The notes under the pieces: model-generated
Told to the model about the DNA's origin: nothing
Seen by the model: the letters and a program-made list of their open reading frames with translations, nothing else
Database searches by the model: none
Made by a program: the position numbers and the translations under genes
Part shown: piece after piece, positions 8,694 through 17,147 of the stretch
How positions within the stretch are numbered: position 1 is the first letter of the stretch
Layout of the letters: the number at the start of each line of letters is the position of its first letter
Source: Marinospirillum insulare DSM 21763
GTDB lineage: Bacteria > Pseudomonadota > Gammaproteobacteria > Pseudomonadales > Halomonadaceae
NCBI RefSeq assembly: GCF_000686905.1
Contig: NZ_JMLW01000007.1
Coordinates: 1 to 64,000, forward strand
Length of the DNA stretch: 64,000 nucleotides
Reading direction: 5' to 3'

Positions 8694-10070
8694 GTGAAAA
8701 TAATTATTCTAGGTGCAGGTCAAGTAGGCGGTAGCCTTGCAGAAAACTTGGCGGGTGAGGAAAACGATATTACTGTTGTAGATAGCGACTCCAGTCGTCT
8801 GCGTGACTTACAAAACAAACTCGAAATTCGCATCATTCAAGGTAAGGCTTCTTACCCTGCTGTTTTACGCCAAGCCGGTTGTGAAGATGCCGATATGCTG
8901 ATTGCAGTCACTAGCTCTGATGAAGTGAACATGGTGGCTTGCCAGGTTGCTCACTCGTTATTTAACACGCCCACTAAAATAGCTCGGGTTCGCTCTGCTG
9001 CTTACCTGTCACGCAAAGGCATGTTTAACCCCGGCAAGGGCTTTGATATTGATGTGCTTATTAGCCCAGAGCAAATAGTCACTAACCATATTCGCCGTTT
9101 AATTGAATACCCAGGCGCTTTACAGGTATTAGACTTTGCCGGTGGCCTTGTTCAGCTAGTTGCTGTAAAAGCCCACTATGGCGGCCCGCTTATTGGTCAA
9201 GAGCTATCAACACTGCGCAAGCACATTCCCAATATCCATACCCGTGTCGCTGCTATTTATCGCCAAAACCAAGCGTTAATCCCTAAAGGCGACACCCTAG
9301 TACAGGTGGATGATGAAGTGTTTTTCATTGCTGCGCGTAAAGATATTCGTGCTGTTATGAGCGAAATGCGCAAAATCGACCATAGTTATAAACGGATTGT
9401 AATTGCAGGCGGCGGCAATATTGGTGAGCGCCTCGCAGAAAGCCTTGAACATGAATACCAAGTAAAATTAATTGAATACAACCCTCAGCGCTGTATTGAT
9501 TTAGCCGAAAGACTTGAAAGAACTGTAGTTTTAAATGGCTCTGCAACAGACAAAAGCCTACTACAAGAAGAAAGCATTGATGATGTCGATATTTTTTGTG
9601 CCGTCACCAACGACGATGAAGTCAATATTATGTCTTCTATGCTGGCTAAGCGTATGGGCGCAGGCAAGGTCATGACGCTTATTAACAATGCTGCTTATGT
9701 AGACTTAGTTCAAGGTGGAGAAGTAGACATTGCCTTCTCACCACAACAAGCGACCATAGGTAGCCTGCTAACCCATGTCAGGCGTGGCCAGGTTAAAAAC
9801 GTGCATTCTTTACGTCGTGGTGTTGCAGAAGCCATAGAAGCCGTTGCAGTAGGCGATGAAAAAAGCTCAAAGATTGTCGGGCGCAGCATTGAAGCCATCG
9901 TTTTACCTGAAGGCGTTACTATAGGTGCGCTAGTAAGGGATAAAGAAGTTATGATTGCTCACCCAAAACTGGTTATTCAAGCAGGCGATCAGGTTATTCT
10001 CTTTTTAGTCGACAAACGCAAGGTGCGCGAAGTTGAAAAGCTATTCACTGTTGGTATTACCTTTATTTAG
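8694..10070 (+). CDS. trkA: Trk potassium transporter, NAD-binding gating subunit TrkA
   Basis: A 458-residue peripheral protein, the same length as I recall for E. coli TrkA. Two RCK modules are evident. The first starts [20 protein letters not shown] and the second has [19 protein letters not shown], each a Rossmann NAD-binding loop followed by a TrkA_C domain (second one about [20 protein letters not shown]). I placed the start at GTG 8694. AAGGAG at 8681-8686 lies 7 bases before it, and the longer in-frame extension would run back through trkH. It gates TrkH in response to nucleotide binding. Confidence 0.96.
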   Translation: MKIIILGAGQVGGSLAENLAGEENDITVVDSDSSRLRDLQNKLEIRIIQGKASYPAVLRQAGCEDADMLIAVTSSDEVNMVACQVAHSLFNTPTKIARVRSAAYLSRKGMFNPGKGFDIDVLISPEQIVTNHIRRLIEYPGALQVLDFAGGLVQLVAVKAHYGGPLIGQELSTLRKHIPNIHTRVAAIYRQNQALIPKGDTLVQVDDEVFFIAARKDIRAVMSEMRKIDHSYKRIVIAGGGNIGERLAESLEHEYQVKLIEYNPQRCIDLAERLERTVVLNGSATDKSLLQEESIDDVDIFCAVTNDDEVNIMSSMLAKRMGAGKVMTLINNAAYVDLVQGGEVDIAFSPQQATIGSLLTHVRRGQVKNVHSLRRGVAEAIEAVAVGDEKSSKIVGRSIEAIVLPEGVTIGALVRDKEVMIAHPKLVIQAGDQVILFLVDKRKVREVEKLFTVGITFI

Positions 10071-10177
10071 AGACTCAAGGCTTAGTTGCGTAAGTAGGTA
10101 GCTACACCTTAGTAGACTTGCCGTAAAGTTTTAAACCTCTAGACTCAGATAAGGTATATTTTCCTAGGGGATAGCTT

Positions 10178-10567
10178 ATGGCTAAAGTTTTGGTAGTAGA
10201 CGACGAACCCAACATTGTATTGTCATTAGAGTTTTTAATGCAGCAAGCAGGTTTTGATGTAACCACTGCACTTGATGGTGAGTCAGCCATGGCATTGGTG
10301 ACTGAAAACCCACCCGATCTAGTACTGCTTGATATTAGTTTACCTGGTATCAGTGGCTTCGAAGTGCTCGAACAACTGCGCAGCCAAGAAAGCTTTAAGC
10401 GCCTTCCTATCGTTATGCTGACCGCACATGGGCGCGAGGTTGAGCGTGAAAAAGGCTTAGCTTTAGGTGCTGATGACTATATCACCAAACCTTTTTCAAC
10501 CCGCCAACTGGTTGAAAAAGTTCAAGCCCTGCTTAACGAAAGCTCCCAAGGTTTACAGGAAGACTAA
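10178..10567 (+). CDS. Receiver-only response regulator
   Basis: A 129-residue single receiver domain with no output domain. The acidic pair is in VDDEPN, the phosphoacceptor is Asp52 in LVLLDISLPG, the switch threonine is in MLTAHG and the lysine is in YITKPFS. It starts a four-gene run, 2 bp before the membrane-exonuclease gene and 2.3 kb before the transporter-kinase at 12846, so that kinase is the likely phosphodonor. CheY-like or Spo0F-like relay is possible; CrbR-type regulators have a LuxR output domain that is missing here. Confidence 0.9.
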   Translation: MAKVLVVDDEPNIVLSLEFLMQQAGFDVTTALDGESAMALVTENPPDLVLLDISLPGISGFEVLEQLRSQESFKRLPIVMLTAHGREVEREKGLALGADDYITKPFSTRQLVEKVQALLNESSQGLQED

Positions 10568-10569
10568 TC

Positions 10570-12606
10570 ATGCCAGCACGCCATAAGCTATTAAGCCTTT
10601 GGTTACTGCTCAGCGGTGTGACCTTTTTTGCTGGCTTACTTTGTGCTGCTTGGCTAGATAGCCAAATTCAACCCACGGGTAATCTGCGCCTTATTATTTG
10701 GGGTGTTTCCCTAGCTAGTGGCCTACTTATTTTTTTACTGGGCTTTGTTTTAGAAGCCCGTTTGATGCGTCCTTTACGTCATTTGCAAGTACAGGTAGCC
10801 CGCATGGCTGCTAATCCAGATGCCCAAGACGACTACCCCCCCGAAGGCTGGTTAGAAACACTACAGCCTGACCTTAATCAATTACGCCAAGGCTGGCGTC
10901 AAGACCGAGCCCTATTAGCTGATGCACGCATTCAAGGGGCTAAAGATGCGGCACGTATTCGCCAAGAGCTAGAAGCTTTATTGCAAGTTTTAAAACTCCC
11001 CTTATTGCTGTGCGACCAGCATCAACGTCTACTTTTATTTAACCCTGCTGCAGAAAAACTTTTTGCAGAAAACCCTGCTTTAGGCTTAGGCCGTAGACTA
11101 GAAGAACTTTTGCCAGCACCCAGCTTAATCGATGCTCTGCAAAACTTGCCTAAAGATGGTAGTCCACGTCAACTTCTACTCCCCCATCGTAACCGTTGGT
11201 TTTTATGTGATTTACGCCGTGTTGTGGCTAGCCAGGGGGAAGCACTACTGATGCTGGAAGATACCACCGAGCGCCAGCAATCTGATATGCGTTGGCGTAA
11301 ACCTCTTTCAACCCTCTTACCTGCCTTACGTGGACATGCTGCTAATCTTGCTACTGCTGGCGAACTATTAAGTAATGGTGGTACTACAGCAGAGCTAAAC
11401 CAGCGTTTACAGCTAGCCATGCAGGAAGACAGCCAAGCCCTAAGTGGTTTAATTAGTGAATTAGCCCAACTTTTAGAAGCACTCCACCTAGATCAAGGCC
11501 AGCTAACCGATACCTGGTCGAATGACTTATGGCAGGCCTTAACCCCTAGCCTGTCTCAGCAAGAAATTAGTCTAACCCCAATTGGCATTCCCCTATGGGT
11601 AAGAGCCGACACACCTAGCTTGCTAGGCTTATTACAGAAGGTTATTCAGCTTTTACAGCAAGTGACGAATAAAAAAGACTTTGAAGCTGAAATACAACTG
11701 GGCAATAACCGCGTTTACCTAGACCTTATTTGGCAAGGCCAGCCACTGCATTTAAAGCAACTAAAAGAATGGAGTGAGTTACCTCTAGCCAACGAGGAAA
11801 TATCGCCCAAGTTAGGTGATATTTTACGCCGTCATTCTAGTGACTGGTGGAGCTTGGCTGACTTAGATCAAAATTTTGCTCGCTTACGCATGCCCTTGCC
11901 TGCTGCTACTCGCGTTTACCCGCCCCTACCAACCATTGAGGCGCGTCCAGAATTTCATGACTTTAGTATTGCCGATTTGCCGCCACCTACCAATGAACTG
12001 GGCCAACTGGCTCTTAATCAATTAGAGCTGGTGGTTTTTGATACAGAAACCACTGGCCTAGAACTGCGTAAAGGCGACAAAATAATAAGCATTGGGGCTT
12101 GCCGTATTATAAATGGCCGCCTGCTTGCTCAAGAAGTGTTCGATCAAAAAGTCAATCCTGGTCGCGCTATTCCACCGGCTAGCACAAAAATTCATGGCCT
12201 TGTTGATGCCGATGTTGAAAAAAGCCCACCGATTAGTGTTGTACTACCGCGCTTTCGTGAATTTGTAGGCAATGGTGTGTTAGTTGCTCATAACGCTGCC
12301 TTTGATTTACTGGCAGTCACTTTAGAAGGAGCTGAAGCTGGCATAGAGTTCACCATGCCAGTGCTGGATACTTTGCTTTTATCCCGCGGCCTAGATGAAA
12401 ACTTAGAAGGTCATGGTTTAGATGCGCTAGCTAAACGCTTTCAACTCACCTTTCCACCCAATACCCGCCACACTGCACTAGGTGATGCTCGCGTTACTGC
12501 AGAGCTATTACTTACTTTATTATCACGCCTAGAGGCCAGAGGCATTACTACCCTAGAAGCAGCTTTAGAGTTACAAAACACGGTTATGCATAATAAAAAA
12601 AGCTAA
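10570..12606 (+). CDS. Membrane sensor-like module fused to DnaQ-type 3'-5' exonuclease
   Basis: 678 residues. Two N-terminal membrane helices (about 8-30 and 38-62) and a HAMP-like linker (RPLRHLQVQVARM) are followed by a PAS-like segment (about 130-230) and a helical region resembling a kinase dimerisation domain without the histidine (RWRKPLSTLLPALRGHA). The C-terminus (about 480-670) is an exonuclease domain with all DEDDh residues: DTETTG, HNAAFD and HTALGD. That domain resembles DNA polymerase III epsilon and hydrolyses 3' ends of DNA or RNA. DnaQ-type proteins are known near acetate-sensing CrbS kinases in other gammaproteobacteria, but their role is unclear. Here the gene lies between a receiver protein and such a kinase. 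Substrate and signal are unknown. Confidence 0.85.
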   Translation: MPARHKLLSLWLLLSGVTFFAGLLCAAWLDSQIQPTGNLRLIIWGVSLASGLLIFLLGFVLEARLMRPLRHLQVQVARMAANPDAQDDYPPEGWLETLQPDLNQLRQGWRQDRALLADARIQGAKDAARIRQELEALLQVLKLPLLLCDQHQRLLLFNPAAEKLFAENPALGLGRRLEELLPAPSLIDALQNLPKDGSPRQLLLPHRNRWFLCDLRRVVASQGEALLMLEDTTERQQSDMRWRKPLSTLLPALRGHAANLATAGELLSNGGTTAELNQRLQLAMQEDSQALSGLISELAQLLEALHLDQGQLTDTWSNDLWQALTPSLSQQEISLTPIGIPLWVRADTPSLLGLLQKVIQLLQQVTNKKDFEAEIQLGNNRVYLDLIWQGQPLHLKQLKEWSELPLANEEISPKLGDILRRHSSDWWSLADLDQNFARLRMPLPAATRVYPPLPTIEARPEFHDFSIADLPPPTNELGQLALNQLELVVFDTETTGLELRKGDKIISIGACRIINGRLLAQEVFDQKVNPGRAIPPASTKIHGLVDADVEKSPPISVVLPRFREFVGNGVLVAHNAAFDLLAVTLEGAEAGIEFTMPVLDTLLLSRGLDENLEGHGLDALAKRFQLTFPPNTRHTALGDARVTAELLLTLLSRLEARGITTLEAALELQNTVMHNKKS

Positions 12607-12658
12607 CAAACGATTATAACGACTCACCCTATAACGACTCACCAAAGGAGGCACGGCT

Positions 12659-12856
12659 ATGAAAGGCTCACCTACCCGCTCTAGGCTGGTCGGCTTAACG
12701 CTTTTAGCCCTAGTGCTTTTTTTACCGCCCATTTTATTACTCTTCGATAGACCTGGCAGCTTAGGCTTGTCTATTTTGCCTGTTTACGTTTTTAGCGCTT
12801 GGCTGGTTATTATTCTGCTAGCAGCATGGGTTCTGGAGCGTAAAGATGAGAACTGA
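12659..12856 (+). CDS. Small membrane protein translationally coupled to the kinase gene
   Basis: A 65-residue protein, mostly two hydrophobic helices (about 10-29 and 37-58) with a charged C-terminal end (LERKDEN). A strong AAGGAGG box precedes its ATG. Its last 11 bases overlap the start of the transporter-kinase gene, which points to translational coupling. In Pseudomonas a small ORF called CbrX precedes and overlaps cbrA in the same way. I see the arrangement but cannot show homology. It may also be a subunit that contacts the transporter domain. Confidence 0.75.
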   Translation: MKGSPTRSRLVGLTLLALVLFLPPILLLFDRPGSLGLSILPVYVFSAWLVIILLAAWVLERKDEN

Positions 12857-15575
12857 ATGGGTTTCGCTTGCGGTCGGTTTTAGCTATTTAGGTATTTTAT
12901 TTTTAATCGCAGCCTGGGGTGATAAGCGCTCTATCCAAGGGCGCTCGATTATTAACTCCCCCTTAGTTTATGCCCTCTCTATTGCCGTTTACTGTACTGC
13001 CTGGACTTTCTACGGCAGCGTGGGCCGTGCTGCAGAAACTGGTTTAAGTTTTTTATTGGTGTATTTAGGCCCAACACTGGCCATGCTATTAGGCTGGTTT
13101 ATGATCCGTAAAATGATTCGGATTTCACGCGCCCAAAAAATCACTTCCATTGCCGACTTTATCAGCGCCCGTTACGGTAAAAGTACCCGCTTAGGTGTGC
13201 TGGTTACGCTTATTGCTGTTATTGGCGTTATGCCTTACATAGCCTTGCAGCTTAAAGCCATTACCATCAGCCATGCTTTATTAACCGGTTATCCACTTGA
13301 ACCCACCCAAGCCTTGGCCACTAAAGCCTTTTTGTTCGACAAATCCTTTTGGGTAGCAATTGTTCTAGCGGTTTTTATTATTCTTTTTGGAACACGCCAC
13401 TTAGATGCCAGTGAACGCCATGAGGGCATGGTGGCTGCTATTGCTTTTGAGTCCATTGTTAAGCTTTTAGCCTTTTTAGCTGCGGGTATTTTTGTTGTTT
13501 TTTGGTTGTATCAAGGCCCGATGGATTTATTTGAGCAGGCAGCCAGCCGAACAGACTTAGTAGGCACCTTAGGGTTAGATGCAGTGCCAGGGGGCGCAGT
13601 TGGCTGGGTGGGCACTTTAATTCTTTCGACTCTAGCCTTTATAACGCTTCCACGACAGTTCCAAGTTTTAGTGATAGAAAATGTTGATGAGCGCCACGTT
13701 AAACGTGCAGGCTGGATTTTTCCTCTCTACTTATTTGCTATCAATATCATGGTTATTCCCATCGCTCTGGCTGGGTTATTGATGGGCGATGGTTCACCTG
13801 ATGACTATGTTTTAACTTTACCTTTAGCAGCGGGTTTAGATGCCTTACCACTGTTTGTATTTATTGGTGGTTTATCAGCGGCTACAGGTATGGTGATAGT
13901 CGAAACCATTGCGCTTTCTACTATGGTCAGTAACCACTTGGTCATGCCGGTATTGTTACGTTGGAAATGGTTGCACCTAGATCCTGCACTAAACTTAAGT
14001 GGCTGGCTCTTGGGTATTCGCCGTGTTGCTATTTTACTTATTCTTTTACTTGGCTACCTCTACCATGCACTCATTGGTGAATCTTACACCCTAGTTACCA
14101 CAGGCTTGGTGTCTTTTGCGGCAGCCAGCCAGTTTGCGCCAGCTTTATTGCTCGGCTTATATTGGCGAGGTGGCAATGCTAAAGGCACAGCTGCAGGTTT
14201 AGTCGGTGGTTTTATTGTTTGGGGTTACACCCTGCTTTTACCTGGCTTTGCGCTGTCTGGCTGGTTAGATTCTTCTCTCATTAATCAAGGCCCTTGGGGT
14301 ATTGCTTGGCTAAAGCCCTATGCATTATTTGGTTTAGAAGGCTGGGATATTTATGCTCATGCATTATTTTGGAGCCTGCTAGTTAATATAGGCTTGTTGG
14401 TGGGTGTATCACTTTTTTCACGCCAATCCAATTTAGAACAAACCCAAGCTGCTTTATTTACCGAGGCCTTACGACCCGATGTGATGCAAACCCCCCTTTG
14501 GCTTGGGCAAACCACCAAAGGTGAGCTGTATCAGCTAGCTAATCGTTACCTTGGCAAGGTCGCCACCTTAAAAATATTTACCCAGTTAGGTAGCACCGAG
14601 TCACCCAGTGCGGCAGATGACACGCCCGCTTCACCCACACTAATAGCACACACTGAAAAAGCCTTAACCGGTGCTTTAGGCAGTGCTTCGGCTAGGGTGT
14701 TAATCAACTCTGTGGTTAGAGGTGAAGCTCTAGATATTGAAGCTGTACTGAGTATCTTAGACACCACCTCTCAAGCGTTAGAGTACAATAAGCGCCTTGA
14801 ACAAAAATCGACGGAATTAGCACAGATTGGTGAGGAATTACGCGGTGCCAACGTAAGACTGCGCGAACTAGACAAACTAAAAGATGAGTTTGTGGCCATG
14901 GTTAGCCATGAACTCCGCACTCCACTTACCTCTATTCGAGCTTTTGCAGAAATACTCAGAGATAGCCCAGAAGTATCACCTGAACAGAAAAGTCACTTTT
15001 TAGATGTAATTGTTAAAGAAAGTGAGCGCTTATCTCGCTTAATAGAAGAAATTTTAGACCTAGCCCGTTTAGAGTCTGGGCGAATGCGTTTAGACCTTAA
15101 ACCAGTTAACCTTAGTGAACTCGCTAAAGACTCTGCCGATGCCATTACTCAGTTATATGATGACCGCCAAGTAGCGTTAAAGCTTTTATTGCCCGCTGAA
15201 GAAGCTTGGGTTAAGGCAGATCCAGATAGATTGCAACAGGTCGTCATAAACTTGTTAGATAATGCCAGCAAATTTACTTCTCCTGAAGACGCTAGGGTGG
15301 TTATGACAATTAGCTCTAAAACCAACCGCTGGCTTTTAGCTGTAGAAGATAATGGTACCGGCATAGTCACTGAAGAACGTGATAAGGTATTTGAAAAATT
15401 CCACCAGATTCAGCAGCATAAAGATGCCAGCGGCTCAAGACCCAAGGGCTCTGGTTTAGGCTTACCTATTAGCCGAGGTATTATTACTCATCACCAAGGG
15501 TTGTTATATGCGGAGGCAGGGCAAGTTCTAAAAGGTGCAAGGTTTGTTATTGAGTTGCCAACAATACAGCCCTAG
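12846..15575 (+). CDS. Transporter-linked sensor histidine kinase (CrbS/CbrA type)
   Basis: A 909-residue inner-membrane protein. The first about 560 residues form a sodium/solute symporter (SLC5-like) domain with roughly thirteen hydrophobic helices (SPLVYALSIAVYCTAWTFYG, ITSIADFISARYG). A short linker resembling the STAC domain follows (about 590-640). Then come a HisKA domain with the phosphorylated histidine in VAMVSHELRTPLTS and a HATPase domain with INLLDNASKF, DNGTGI and GSGLGLPIS. This is the architecture of CrbS (acetate switch) and CbrA (carbon/nitrogen balance, histidine); the PAS domain often present in CbrA is not obvious. The ligand could be acetate, histidine or another solute. 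Its likely phosphoacceptor is the receiver protein at 10178 or an unlinked regulator. Confidence 0.9.
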   Translation: MRTEWVSLAVGFSYLGILFLIAAWGDKRSIQGRSIINSPLVYALSIAVYCTAWTFYGSVGRAAETGLSFLLVYLGPTLAMLLGWFMIRKMIRISRAQKITSIADFISARYGKSTRLGVLVTLIAVIGVMPYIALQLKAITISHALLTGYPLEPTQALATKAFLFDKSFWVAIVLAVFIILFGTRHLDASERHEGMVAAIAFESIVKLLAFLAAGIFVVFWLYQGPMDLFEQAASRTDLVGTLGLDAVPGGAVGWVGTLILSTLAFITLPRQFQVLVIENVDERHVKRAGWIFPLYLFAINIMVIPIALAGLLMGDGSPDDYVLTLPLAAGLDALPLFVFIGGLSAATGMVIVETIALSTMVSNHLVMPVLLRWKWLHLDPALNLSGWLLGIRRVAILLILLLGYLYHALIGESYTLVTTGLVSFAAASQFAPALLLGLYWRGGNAKGTAAGLVGGFIVWGYTLLLPGFALSGWLDSSLINQGPWGIAWLKPYALFGLEGWDIYAHALFWSLLVNIGLLVGVSLFSRQSNLEQTQAALFTEALRPDVMQTPLWLGQTTKGELYQLANRYLGKVATLKIFTQLGSTESPSAADDTPASPTLIAHTEKALTGALGSASARVLINSVVRGEALDIEAVLSILDTTSQALEYNKRLEQKSTELAQIGEELRGANVRLRELDKLKDEFVAMVSHELRTPLTSIRAFAEILRDSPEVSPEQKSHFLDVIVKESERLSRLIEEILDLARLESGRMRLDLKPVNLSELAKDSADAITQLYDDRQVALKLLLPAEEAWVKADPDRLQQVVINLLDNASKFTSPEDARVVMTISSKTNRWLLAVEDNGTGIVTEERDKVFEKFHQIQQHKDASGSRPKGSGLGLPISRGIITHHQGLLYAEAGQVLKGARFVIELPTIQP

Positions 15576-15644
15576 CAGCACACAAATTTTTAAAATTAGC
15601 TTTTTGTTGATATATTGTCCTGCAAACACTTTGAAGGTTAGAGC

Positions 15645-16019
15645 ATGCTTATAAAACGTCCATTGTTTAATACCCTAATGCTATTGTTAGCATTATTGGT
15701 TATTACACAGCGGGTTATTACGCCTTTTTTAGTGGCACCTATTCAAGTTCATGCCAATGGCTATATAGAAGTTTGTGCTTGGCACGGTGGTTTTGAAAAA
15801 CGCTTAATTGCCACTGATACCGAGCTTAGTGAGTCTCTACAACCTTTCAACTATTGTCCTGCTTGCCTACCCGCTCTGGCTACATCTAGCCTAGCCGACC
15901 TAGATTATTTAAGCTATTTACCAATAGAGTCTTTGCTGTTCACTTCAGTTCCTAACCCCCTTCACCAACACCCTAACCTTTTTACTGCTTCTCCTAGAGC
16001 GCCGCCCTTAATTAGCTAA
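15645..16019 (+). CDS. DUF2946-like small exported protein, probably copper related
   Basis: 124 residues with one N-terminal hydrophobic segment (about 7-32) that could be a signal peptide or anchor. A cysteine/histidine motif follows (EVCAWHGG, then FNYCPACLPAL about 30 residues later). The C-x-x-H and C-x-x-C spacing resembles DUF2946 proteins, which often lie next to copper-handling genes. The Sco protein gene starts 36 bp downstream and the PCuAC chaperone follows, so a role in periplasmic copper delivery is likely by context. I would not claim the family with certainty from sequence alone. Confidence 0.6.
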   Translation: MLIKRPLFNTLMLLLALLVITQRVITPFLVAPIQVHANGYIEVCAWHGGFEKRLIATDTELSESLQPFNYCPACLPALATSSLADLDYLSYLPIESLLFTSVPNPLHQHPNLFTASPRAPPLIS

Positions 16020-16055
16020 AAATATAAAATTATTTATCGCTAAATAGGAAAATAC

Positions 16056-16658
16056 ATGAAAGTTAATCGTTCACTGCTGTACTTAGGTGCATTGCTGTTA
16101 TTAAGCCTTGCTTTTTTTCAAATAAAAGGTGGCTTAGACCAGCCTAACCCTTCTGCTACCAGTGGAAAGCCAACCGGTGCACCTTTCACCCTAACTAGCC
16201 ATCAAGGTGAGGTTTCGTTAAGTGACTTTGAGGGACAGTTAGCACTCATTTATTTTGGCTACACCTGGTGCCCAGATATCTGCCCTACCTCTATGCTGTT
16301 TTTAGCTAAGGCAGTTAATTCACTTCCTGACGATTTGTGTGATCAATTACAGCCTATTTTTATTTCTGTGGATCCAAAAAGGGATAGCCCAGAAAGGCTA
16401 GCTGATTATGTCGATTTTTTTGAAGCAGGCATTTTAGGTTTAACTGGAGAAGAGGACTATCTAGCCAAGCTTGCCAAGCAGTATGGGGCTTTTTATCGTT
16501 ATGTCGAAATTGACTCTGCTATGGGCTATGCCGTTGATCATACTTCAGATTTTTACCTAGTAAACTCAAGTGGCAAACTGCTAGCAACCTTACCTCACTC
16601 AATTAGTGGTGAAGAACTACAGGCAGTCTTAATTCAAGCCCTAGAAAACCAACTTTAA
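16056..16658 (+). CDS. Sco1/SenC family copper chaperone
   Basis: A 200-residue protein with an N-terminal membrane anchor (about 5-22) and a thioredoxin-like periplasmic domain. The copper-binding/redox motif is GYTWCPDICPTSM and the conserved distal histidine is in VDHTSDFYLV. ISVDPKRDSPERLADYV is typical of Sco. Sco proteins help build the CuA site of cytochrome oxidase. It is the middle gene of a three-gene run ending with PCuAC, 9 bp before that gene. The cox genes are not in the window. Confidence 0.95.
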   Translation: MKVNRSLLYLGALLLLSLAFFQIKGGLDQPNPSATSGKPTGAPFTLTSHQGEVSLSDFEGQLALIYFGYTWCPDICPTSMLFLAKAVNSLPDDLCDQLQPIFISVDPKRDSPERLADYVDFFEAGILGLTGEEDYLAKLAKQYGAFYRYVEIDSAMGYAVDHTSDFYLVNSSGKLLATLPHSISGEELQAVLIQALENQL

Positions 16659-16667
16659 GGAATTATT

Positions 16668-17147
16668 ATGCAAATTTTACGTTTATTAATTACTGTATCT
16701 ATCTTTGCTAGCTGTTCTGCTTTAGCAATGGACATTCAAGTTCACCATGCTCACGTTCGTGCTGTGCCACCGACTGCAGCAGTAACAGCAGCCTTTATGG
16801 AAATTCATAACACAGGTGATAAAAGTCGTGCCCTCGTTAGCGCAAATAGTGCAGTGGCAGATGCGGTTGAACTACATACCCATACTAAGGTCGAGGGTGT
16901 TATGCAGATGCGTCAGGTTGAACAAATAGACCTACCTGCTGATAGCATCACTCTTTTACAGCCAGGTGGATTACACATCATGCTAATCGGCTTAAAAAAG
17001 CCGCTTAAAGTAGACGATAAGGTGTTGGTTAGCTTAAAACTAGATGATGGCAGCCTGATAGAGCTCAACCTACCTGTTCGCAAGCTAGAGCCTTCTAGCC
17101 ACATGAAGGGTCGCATGAAAGGTCATATAAAAGGACACCATCACTAA
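16668..17147 (+). CDS. Periplasmic copper chaperone PCu(A)C
   Basis: 159 residues with a signal peptide (cleavage probably near ALAMD). The domain has the H/M copper-site pattern: FMEIHNTG, ELHTHTK, VMQMRQVE and LHIMLIGLKKPL. The tail (SSHMKGRMKGHIKGHHH) is rich in His and Met, an extra metal-binding extension seen in some members. PCuAC delivers copper to the CuA site together with Sco, encoded just upstream. The stop overlaps the stop region of the convergent DUF294 gene by 4 bp. Confidence 0.94.
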   Translation: MQILRLLITVSIFASCSALAMDIQVHHAHVRAVPPTAAVTAAFMEIHNTGDKSRALVSANSAVADAVELHTHTKVEGVMQMRQVEQIDLPADSITLLQPGGLHIMLIGLKKPLKVDDKVLVSLKLDDGSLIELNLPVRKLEPSSHMKGRMKGHIKGHHH

